Positions 5,214-11,083 of a stretch of 14,054 bases of DNA are shown in pieces (the stretch's first letter is position 1; every line of letters begins with the position of its first letter). The stretch lies in the NCBI GenBank assembly GCA_016181165.1, contig JACOZU010000014.1:1-14054 (forward strand). Direction: 5' to 3'. The stretch is from Candidatus Woesebacteria bacterium (GTDB lineage: Bacteria; Patescibacteriota; Microgenomatia; UBA8517). The position numbers and the translations under genes were made by a program. Below the pieces are notes generated by a model. That model was not told the origin of the DNA. It worked only from the letters and a program-made list of their open reading frames with translations, and did not search any database.

Positions 5214-6191
5214 TTAATCAACAAAGACCTGAACAAACATCTTTCCATAGACACCATTGTCGATGACTCCTACTGCCACCCGCCTAAATTTCGGCTCCAA
5301 AATGTTTGCCCGATGACCCTCCGAACTCATGAAACCGTGATGGGCGGTGGCAACGGTCGGGGCCAAAGCCAAATTTTCCCCGGCAAGCGAATATCTAATC
5401 CCGGCCCTGTCTAATCTGTCCCCAACATCATCTCCTTCCGGAGAATAATGGCTGAAATACTTTTTTTCCCACATATCCCGCGCGTGGGCCCTAGCCACAG
5501 GAACGATCTCTGGCGCCCAAGAAAGCTCGGCCCTCCCCCTTTCTCTTCTTTCTTTATTGATAAGGGCAAACATCTCCGTCTCGCTAACCGTATCAACGCT
5601 CAGCTCCACCCTCTCAACCGTTATCGGAATGGACTCTTTACTTCCCGGTTTAATCGTAAGATAAGTCAAAGAGTCCTCGATAACCCCTCCGAAGATTTCG
5701 TTAACAAACCTCTCGGCTCCAGAAGTTTGCCTTAGAATATAGCTACCGATTTTGGAATCTGTTACGTCGGCCTTGAGGACGGGTCTGACCGGAAGACCCA
5801 AGATTAAGGTGAGAATAAAGGCAATTAAAACGAGTCCCTCACCCACCGCCGGCAGGAGCGCCAAAAACCGACTCCATTTATTCTGCCAATACTTTTTCGG
5901 AAGTCTGGTTAGGACGTGCCCGAGAATGTAGCCGAAAAGGGCCTCAAGAATGATGGCCGTAATCAAAAATCCAAGGGCGTTTGAGAGGGAGTGGGAAAGG
6001 GAAAAATTGGAGCGAAGAAAGGAAGCAATAAACTTATAAGCACGGAGTGCCACCAAAAGCGCCCCCAAAAACGAAACGAAATCGGCCAAAATTACCCAAA
6101 CTCCGTGGCGCCAGGCTTCGGAAGCAAAATAAATAAGAATTAAGATTATGACCAGGTCGACCCAGTTTCCGTTAAGACTTGGTAGGTTCAT
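5214..6191 (-). CDS. CvpA-like membrane domain fused to a CAP/SCP (YkwD-type) domain
   Basis: The 325-residue product has four membrane helices (about 11-27, 33-50, 70-91, 115-132) with the layout of CvpA/colicin V production family proteins. A linker (135-200) follows, then a CAP domain (203-325). CAP signatures are MFALINKERRERG, ARAHARDM with FSHYSPEG (His236, His248), AGENLA (Glu272), GFMSSEGHRANIL (His293) and the closing MFVQVFVD. The CAP domain should lie outside the cell; these domains occur in secreted bacterial proteins of mostly unknown role, often linked to cell wall or spores. The membrane part suggests an anchor or sensor. The ATG overlaps the upstream TGA (ATGA), so translation is coupled. 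The length is that of both domains complete. Confidence 0.9.
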   Translation of the reverse strand: MNLPSLNGNWVDLVIILILIYFASEAWRHGVWVILADFVSFLGALLVALRAYKFIASFLRSNFSLSHSLSNALGFLITAIILEALFGYILGHVLTRLPKKYWQNKWSRFLALLPAVGEGLVLIAFILTLILGLPVRPVLKADVTDSKIGSYILRQTSGAERFVNEIFGGVIEDSLTYLTIKPGSKESIPITVERVELSVDTVSETEMFALINKERRERGRAELSWAPEIVPVARAHARDMWEKKYFSHYSPEGDDVGDRLDRAGIRYSLAGENLALAPTVATAHHGFMSSEGHRANILEPKFRRVAVGVIDNGVYGKMFVQVFVD

Positions 6192-6474
6192 TTTTTCTTC
6201 TCTTTGGCCTCTTTTTTAAGTTCAGCAAGTTTCCACATGTAGAGTCGCGGCAAGGATTTTACGTTGTAGGCGTCTTTGACAAAATTCCTGGCCGCCTCCA
6301 AAAGCCCTCTTGGCGTTTCCTTGGCAAGCTTTATATATAACGATTTGTTTTTAAGGTCGCCAAGGTCTTTTGCAAGTTCATATCCATACTTCTGAAATTC
6401 GAAAGAGATATATTTATCCTCGTCTTTTTTAATATATCCGATAGCTTCGAAAATCCTTTAGTTCCTGGCCTCAT
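6188..6474 (-). CDS. Small Lys-rich protein (about 88-95 aa) without a standard start codon
   Basis: The frame ending at TGA 6188 is open for 89 codons. It translates to a convincing helical, charged protein (IFEAIGYIKKDEDKY, ISFEFQKYGYELAK, ETPRGLLEAARNFVKDA, ending in KKEAKEKKK). It starts right after an in-frame TAA (6458-6460) and holds no ATG, GTG or TTG near its beginning. Two readings are possible. ATG 6474, which overlaps the pth stop (ATGA), gives MRPGTKG and would join this frame if one base were added at the GG at 6455-6456. Alternatively ATT at 6454 is used, with AGGA 8 bases upstream. The 3' end overlaps the CvpA-CAP start by 4 bases, as expected for a living operon member. There is no membrane segment and no family that I can name. 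The composition suggests a cytoplasmic nucleic-acid or ribosome-associated protein, but that is only a guess. Confidence 0.65.
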
Positions 6475-6932
6475 AGAGATAAAATATCCCCGGTTACCCT
6501 GTCTATCACACCCTTTAGTGTTTGTAACTCGTCTTCTCCAAAGTCTTGAAGAACGTATTCCTCACCCAGAACCGCCTCCCCTTTTCTATTCTCTACCCCG
6601 ATTCTTACTCTCCGAAAATCCTCTCTACCTAGCTCTCGCTCGATGGAAAGAATTCCATTATGAAGTTTTGGGCCCTTACCTTTCTGAATTTTGTAGCTCC
6701 CCAAAGGAATGTCTAAATCGTCATGGATTATATATAAATTGTTAGGATGTAAACTACCTAAAAGTTTTTTAACTTCCGTGCCTGAATCGTTCATAAAAAC
6801 ACTGGTCTTTTTTACACTAATATCTTTAGACGAGCTTCCGTTAAGAAGCGAGTCGGCAACCATATGGCCTACGTTGTGACGATTGTTTTTATATTTCTCT
6901 CCCGGATTTCCTAGACCTATTATTAATTTCAT
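6471..6932 (-). CDS. pth: Peptidyl-tRNA hydrolase, shortened
   Basis: The enzyme releases tRNA from prematurely dropped peptidyl-tRNA in the cytoplasm. The signature IIGLGNPGEKYKNNRHNVG holds Asn9 and catalytic His19 (Asn10 and His20 in E. coli). Met47-Asn48 in VFMNDSG, Asp71 in IIHDDLDIPLG and Asn92 in LHNG match the other active-site residues. The protein has 153 residues against about 194 in E. coli. About 20 residues are missing between the first helix and the FMN motif, and more from the C-terminus. The usual K-P-x-T-Y-M-N is altered to KKTSVFMN. The catalytic set is complete, so the enzyme is probably functional in reduced form. ATG overlaps the IMPase-family TGA (ATGA). Confidence 0.93.
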   Translation of the reverse strand: MKLIIGLGNPGEKYKNNRHNVGHMVADSLLNGSSSKDISVKKTSVFMNDSGTEVKKLLGSLHPNNLYIIHDDLDIPLGSYKIQKGKGPKLHNGILSIERELGREDFRRVRIGVENRKGEAVLGEEYVLQDFGEDELQTLKGVIDRVTGDILSL

Positions 6933-7693
6933 GGTTTAATGGCTGAGATAATCTCGTTGTGAATTAAGCCATTGCTCGCGATAACGGCAAGCCTGTCTTC
7001 AAACCAATTAAGCTCTTTACCCTTCCAATCCGTTACCTTTCCTCCGGCTTCCTTTATGATACAAGCGCCCGCAGCAAAATCCCAAGGGTGCGCATTATGG
7101 ATATATGCCTCCAGGACTCCTGAGGCCACATAGGTCATAGCAACTACCGCACAAGCAAGATTGGGCATATACCTTACCTTGCCAGAAAGAGGAGATAAGA
7201 TCTTTTCTATTCTCTCTTTCCTATCAGGAATATATCCCCACTCAAAACTAATTAATGTGTCGGCTAAATTCCTAGTTTTATTTACTTCTATCCTCTCGTT
7301 ATTTAAATAGGCCCCCTTTCCCATCTCTGCCCAATACAACAGGTTTAATTTGGGAACATTCACTACACCCAAGATTGGTTCATTGTTCTTAAGAAGGCCG
7401 ATCGACACTCCAAAAAGGGGGAGGCCAGAAGTAAAAGGTATGGTTCCATCGAGGGGATCAATAACCCACCAATAACCTGATCCAGAACCCAATTTCCCCG
7501 CTTCCTCCGATAGAATATTGTGGTTGGGGAATTTTTTTCTTAGTATTTTAAGTATCAGATCCTCAGAGGCCTTCTCAGCCTCCGTTGAGAAATCGCCAAC
7601 TGTCTTCTTTCTTTTAAAAGTATGTCTTTTGCCGAAATACTCTTCAAGGAGCTTTCCTGCCTTTATGGCCGCCTCTTTGGCTATCTCTAACAT
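6929..7693 (-). CDS. Inositol-monophosphatase-family phosphatase
   Basis: At 254 residues it is the usual length for the Mg2+-dependent IMPase/FBPase/CysQ superfamily. It has the metal-binding set: SEEAG (Glu63-Glu64), WVIDPLDGT (Asp79, Asp82) and HPWDFAAGA (Asp205). FSTEAE (35-40) matches the D/S-x-x-T-x-x-D/E element. The residue after DGT is atypical: the family often has TxNF, here TIPF. Substrates in the family include myo-inositol phosphates, fructose-1,6-bisphosphate and 3'-phosphoadenosine phosphate; sequence alone does not decide between them. The start is ATG 7693, 27 bases downstream of the pcm stop, without a clear ribosome site. It overlaps pth by 4 bases. Confidence 0.92.
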   Translation of the reverse strand: MLEIAKEAAIKAGKLLEEYFGKRHTFKRKKTVGDFSTEAEKASEDLILKILRKKFPNHNILSEEAGKLGSGSGYWWVIDPLDGTIPFTSGLPLFGVSIGLLKNNEPILGVVNVPKLNLLYWAEMGKGAYLNNERIEVNKTRNLADTLISFEWGYIPDRKERIEKILSPLSGKVRYMPNLACAVVAMTYVASGVLEAYIHNAHPWDFAAGACIIKEAGGKVTDWKGKELNWFEDRLAVIASNGLIHNEIISAIKP

Positions 7694-7720
7694 TCTGAAG
7701 CAATTTTACACCAACGAGAG

Positions 7721-8341
7721 TTAATTCTCTTCTATGAAAGGGACGAAGTGGAAAATACCGTACTGCTTTTGGGAGATTTTTCCTTTCTTTTTAATAAACT
7801 TGGTCATCTTTTTGTCCGGCCCGACGCCCACGGGTGCCACCAATACTCCCCCCTCTTTTAACTGGTCGAGTAGCGTTTTTGGGACTTTAGCAACGCCCGC
7901 AGTCAGAATGATAGCCTCGAAAGGAGCCTTCTTGGGCCAGCCTTCCTCTCCCCGTCCCGCTTTAACTTCCACATTGGTGTAACCTAATCTTTTAAGCCTT
8001 TCCCGGGCAGAGTCGGCCAAGGGTTCAATTCTTTCAATCGTAAACACCTTATCGGCAAGTTGGGATAAAATAGCCGCTTGATAGCCCGAACCGGTGCCTA
8101 TTTCTAAAACCCTTTCGTCACCGGTAACCTCAAGTAGATTGGTCATAAAAGCCACGGTATAGGGCTGAGAAATCGTTTGCCCATAGCCAATTGAAAGAGC
8201 GGCATCGGAATATGCTATATCTTTGTATTCGGGGAGGACAAACTCTTCTCGGGGGACGTTAAGCATCGCGGTGAAAACCTGGGGGGCGTTTAGCCTATAC
8301 CTAATCCTCATCTCCTCAATCATTTCTCGGGGAGAATTCAT
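7721..8341 (-). CDS. pcm: Protein-L-isoaspartate O-methyltransferase
   Basis: The enzyme uses S-adenosylmethionine to methylate abnormal isoaspartyl residues in aged proteins and so starts their repair. The 206-residue product is normal length. YGQTISQPY (53-61) is the family's substrate-side signature, VLEIGTGSGYQAAIL (78-92) is SAM-binding motif I, and LKEGGVLVAPVG is the late motif. The usual acidic residue after the second strand is seen in FTIERIEPL. It is cytoplasmic with no signal peptide. The start ATG lies 15 bases after the DUF4870-like stop, with AAGGA about 11 bases upstream. It stands in an operon with several other repair and recycling enzymes. Confidence 0.95.
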   Translation of the reverse strand: MNSPREMIEEMRIRYRLNAPQVFTAMLNVPREEFVLPEYKDIAYSDAALSIGYGQTISQPYTVAFMTNLLEVTGDERVLEIGTGSGYQAAILSQLADKVFTIERIEPLADSARERLKRLGYTNVEVKAGRGEEGWPKKAPFEAIILTAGVAKVPKTLLDQLKEGGVLVAPVGVGPDKKMTKFIKKKGKISQKQYGIFHFVPFIEEN

Positions 8342-8356
8342 TTAGGGTTAAAATCC

Positions 8357-8680
8357 TTAGGCTTTTTTGGCCAGATTTCTTGCGAATTTTCCAAAGAAGG
8401 GAACCTCCCACTCAGCCCCTTGCCAAGCTTTGTAGATAAGAAGTAGCCAAAGAACAAAGCTAATAATTCCTACCAAAGGAACCAAGGGCAAGAGAATTAG
8501 AGTCAGTCCCAATACCCACTGCAAAACAAAAAGCCCGATAAAAACAACGATCGACTGCATGGCGTGGAACCTGACGAATGGGTCCTTCTCCAAAACCAAG
8601 AAAATTACTCCCGTAATTGGTCCTAGGACGTAGGCCAAAGCCCCGGCTGTTTCTTTTTTAAGTCCTGTTGCTGCCATCAT
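8357..8680 (-). CDS. Small membrane protein, DUF4870/Tic20-like
   Basis: The 107-109-residue product has ETAGALAYVLGPITGVIFLVLEK, then DPFVRFHAMQSIVVF, and two more hydrophobic stretches ending in AWQGAEWEVPFFGKFA. This order (helix, D-x-F-V-R-F-H-A-x-Q-S, helices, Y-x-A-x-x-G-x-x-x-x-x-P) is typical of DUF4870, which is related to the chloroplast import component Tic20. The bacterial role is unknown. Four start codons stand in a row (GTG 8686, ATG 8683, 8680, 8677) behind a strong AAGGGGGTG site. Spacing favours 8680 or 8677. This is the best ribosome site in the window, suggesting good expression. It is the first gene of the long minus operon. Confidence 0.88.
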   Translation of the reverse strand: MMAATGLKKETAGALAYVLGPITGVIFLVLEKDPFVRFHAMQSIVVFIGLFVLQWVLGLTLILLPLVPLVGIISFVLWLLLIYKAWQGAEWEVPFFGKFARNLAKKA

Positions 8681-8703
8681 CATCACCCCCTTACTGCCCT
8701 TTC

Positions 8704-8732
8704 ATGATTTCAGATAAGACAGATTGTGTCAA
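8704..8732 (-). promoter_or_regulatory. Likely promoter of the DUF4870-pcm-pth operon
   Basis: In the minus sense a perfect TTGACA (8727-8732) is followed 17 bases later by TGAAATCAT, an extended -10 (AATCAT, 8704-8709, 4/6 matches plus TGn). It lies in the 50-base gap after the endonuclease Q stop and just ahead of the strong ribosome site. It is the clearest promoter in the window. Confidence 0.55.
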
Positions 8733-8738
8733 TACCGA

Positions 8739-10040
8739 CTAAAAGAGTGTTTTTTGCTCGATTTCGTCTTCGGCTCCACCTTCTTCTTTCCAAATTTTGA
8801 CTTTGCCGAAAACGCCGTCGTAGCCCGGCTCGATTGAAATATCTCCGGCCCTAACCTTTTCTATTCCCTCGGCAACTTTGGCTCCTGCCACTCTTTCGAT
8901 ATCGGCTAAGGAGCTTTCAAGTAGAATTTTAAATTCGCTGCCCAAAGAACTTGTCAGTTTTTCATACGCCCCCAGGACCGTCTTTGTCCCGACTCCTGAA
9001 CCCAAAGCTTCGGCGAGAATCTCGAGAAGAGGAACCAGCATTACGTATGGAGGCCGCTTCTCTTCTTTGTCTTTTATCCAGCGGACCCCAAACTTATCGG
9101 TCTCGCTTTTGGTTTCGACGTCCCCCTTGGCCAGAGCTTCCACTCGACTCATTACTCCCACGGTTAAAGGCCTGCCGCAAACTGGGCAGGTGGTTCCCAA
9201 TTTCCTGGTTTCGTTTGGAGAATAAACAACGTTACAGTTCCTGTGCCCCGTATAGTGATACTTCCCTTCTTCCGGGTAAAACTCGATGGTGTAGGCAATT
9301 TTATCCGGCCCTTCCCCGGTGATTGCTCTTCTTATAGCAGGAAAACTAACCTCAGAAACCTCAAACACGGTGGCTTCTCTGCCCAATTTAGGAGGAGAGT
9401 GGGCGTCGGAGAATGAAACAATTCGCCTATTATCAAGGTCGGCTATCCTCCAGTTCATGGCAGCGTCAGAGGAAAGTCCGGTTTCAATTGCATAGATTTC
9501 GGCAGATAGTTCCTGAAAACACTCTGCAATCGAATCAAAACCAGACATTGAACCATACAAGCTGAACCAAGGAGTCCAGGCATGAGCTGGGATAACAAGA
9601 CATCGCTTGTCTAGACTAAGGGCTATCTCGGCCACCGCCTTGGCCGATAAACCGACGATGGGTCGGCCGTCGGAGAGTAAATTGGCCCCCCTTAGGCTTA
9701 GCTCCTTGTTGATTTTACCGGCCACCTCGAAATTCGGCGCAAAGATTAGAGTATGGATTTTTCTGACCTTGCCGCCCTGGGAATAAATGGAACTGACTTC
9801 CGTTGAAAGCAGAAATAAAGGCGAGCCTTCCGGAGCGCCTTTGGCCTTGTAGACCCCCTCTCCAGCTCCTTCCAAATTTGCTGCCAATTCCCTAAACCAC
9901 AAAGGATGGGTCCAATCGCCGGTGGCAATTAGCCCGATTCCTTTTTTGGCTGCCCAAGAGGAAATAACCGGAACAACCATCTGCTGGGAAACGGCCCTGG
10001 AAAAGCGGGAATGAAGCTGAAGATCGGCCAATACTTTCAT
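8739..10040 (-). CDS. Endonuclease Q homologue (PHP domain plus zinc finger)
   Basis: Endonuclease Q, known from Thermococcales and some bacteria, nicks DNA 5' of uracil, hypoxanthine, xanthine and abasic sites. This 433-residue protein matches throughout. The PHP core (1-240) has ADLQLHSRFSRAVS, ATGDWTHPLW (Asp42), LSTEVSSIY (Glu81), IPAHAWTPWFSLYG (His153), ETGLSSD (Glu186) and SFSDAHSPPKLGRE (Asp212, His214). A zinc finger follows: HRNC (266-269) paired with CPVC (285-288). A C-terminal region with RPPYVMLVPLLEIL (329-342) completes it. In the first motif the usual HxH is QxH (Gln8), and the first zinc ligand is His instead of Cys. Such proteins are often mislabelled as UvrD helicases; no helicase motif is present. 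AGGAG lies 12 bases before the ATG. Upstream are a cation antiporter and DNA ligase. Confidence 0.88.
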   Translation of the reverse strand: MKVLADLQLHSRFSRAVSQQMVVPVISSWAAKKGIGLIATGDWTHPLWFRELAANLEGAGEGVYKAKGAPEGSPLFLLSTEVSSIYSQGGKVRKIHTLIFAPNFEVAGKINKELSLRGANLLSDGRPIVGLSAKAVAEIALSLDKRCLVIPAHAWTPWFSLYGSMSGFDSIAECFQELSAEIYAIETGLSSDAAMNWRIADLDNRRIVSFSDAHSPPKLGREATVFEVSEVSFPAIRRAITGEGPDKIAYTIEFYPEEGKYHYTGHRNCNVVYSPNETRKLGTTCPVCGRPLTVGVMSRVEALAKGDVETKSETDKFGVRWIKDKEEKRPPYVMLVPLLEILAEALGSGVGTKTVLGAYEKLTSSLGSEFKILLESSLADIERVAGAKVAEGIEKVRAGDISIEPGYDGVFGKVKIWKEEGGAEDEIEQKTLF

Positions 10041-10090
10041 GACATGAATAAACTCCTTGCTTGGTCACAAGCTTTGCTTATCGTGCAGAG

Positions 10091-10119
10091 ATTGTAGCAC
10101 TAGAGGAATTCAACCACAA
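10091..10119 (-). promoter_or_regulatory. Internal promoter for the endonuclease Q gene
   Basis: In the minus sense TGCTACAAT (10091-10099) is an extended -10 with TACAAT (5/6). TTGTGG (10114-10119) lies 17 bases upstream as a weak -35 inside the last codons of the antiporter gene. Transcription would begin near 10084, leaving about 45 bases of leader. Confidence 0.45.
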
Positions 10120-11077
10120 CGAAGACGATGTATATTGCAAGAAGAACCCCCGCTTCCCATCTTTCGAGCTTCAGCTTCGAGCGGATAAAAAGCCAAAAGA
10201 TAAGAAAAACAACGACAAAAGTTATCGCCGCGATGAAATATTCTTCAATCGCCGCGACTCTTATCGGAGAAACCGCGGCGGCGATACCAATTACCAAAGT
10301 CGAATTGGCGATGATTGAACCGAGGAGATTTCCGAAAAACATCGTTGGCTCTTTATCTTGTAGCGATTTTATCGAAAAACCCAGTTCGGGCAGGGTGGTC
10401 CCGATCGAAAGAAGAATAAGCCCTATCAAAAATACCGGGACATTGGCGAGAGCCGCCAGGGACTGGGCAGTATTGACGATTAAATTGGCAGAAACAAGAA
10501 GGACAGCAATCCCCAAAAATAGCCTCGCTGTTTCTTTGGTTGTATTCCCGTCGAGATGATTTACTTTTCGGAAAAATCTATGGATAAAAGTCCCTTCTTT
10601 AATCTCCTGGCCAATTTCCAAAAATCTCTTTTTGAAAAAACTGGAAGCATAGGCTCCATAAAGAGAAAGAAGGATGAGCCCGTCTACCCTAGAAAGTTCC
10701 CCGTCAAAAACAAGAACAATGGGCAAAACTCCCGCCCCCAAAGCAATCCAGACGTCTCTTCTTAAAAATTCTCCGTGGACGTTCACCCTGCCGACCAAAA
10801 GAGTGGCCGTCCCAACCACCAGAGAGATGTTGGCGATATTGGCCCCTAAAACATTACCCAAAGAAAGATTCGGGGTTCCCTCAAGAGCCGAGGTGATACC
10901 CACAAAGAGCTCGGGAAAGGATGTCGCCAGAGCCAAAAGCAGAGCCGAAAAAATAAAGACCCCTCTTGAGCCAGAAGATTTTGTCAGGTGTCTTAGGGCG
11001 ACAATCACATGGTCCGCCGCTCTAATCAGGACGAAGGAAAAAACATAAATTAGAAAAATAAGTCCTAATATTTTCAT
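10100..11077 (-). CDS. Ca2+/Na+ antiporter (CaCA family, YrbG-like)
   Basis: The 325-residue membrane protein has about ten helices in two inverted halves, the standard plan for this family of cation exchangers. The first alpha-repeat is ALLLALATSFPELFVGITSA with GNVLGANIANIS (about 46-85, Glu56). The second is LLSIGTTLPELGFSIKSL with GNLLGSIIANSTLV (about 222-262, Glu231). Both acidic ion-binding residues are present, so transport should work. The length is typical of prokaryotic members, which exchange Ca2+ or another cation for Na+ or H+. The start ATG lies 6 bases after the ligase stop, so the two are co-transcribed. The basic loop between halves (about 148-175) should be cytoplasmic. Confidence 0.93.
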   Translation of the reverse strand: MKILGLIFLIYVFSFVLIRAADHVIVALRHLTKSSGSRGVFIFSALLLALATSFPELFVGITSALEGTPNLSLGNVLGANIANISLVVGTATLLVGRVNVHGEFLRRDVWIALGAGVLPIVLVFDGELSRVDGLILLSLYGAYASSFFKKRFLEIGQEIKEGTFIHRFFRKVNHLDGNTTKETARLFLGIAVLLVSANLIVNTAQSLAALANVPVFLIGLILLSIGTTLPELGFSIKSLQDKEPTMFFGNLLGSIIANSTLVIGIAAAVSPIRVAAIEEYFIAAITFVVVFLIFWLFIRSKLKLERWEAGVLLAIYIVFVVVEFL

Positions 11078-11083
11078 TAAAAA

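Noticed and set aside
6330..6345. TATATATAA as a promoter
   Set aside because: It lies inside the small Lys-rich gene (codons for LYIK on the minus strand) and has no -35 partner or following gene that needs it.
8878..9322. Plus-strand ORFs inside endonuclease Q and other genes
   Set aside because: They are antisense shadows with no ribosome site or recognisable domain.
8739..10040. UvrD-type helicase, a common label for this family
   Set aside because: No Walker A/B or helicase motifs; PHP motifs and zinc finger match endonuclease Q.
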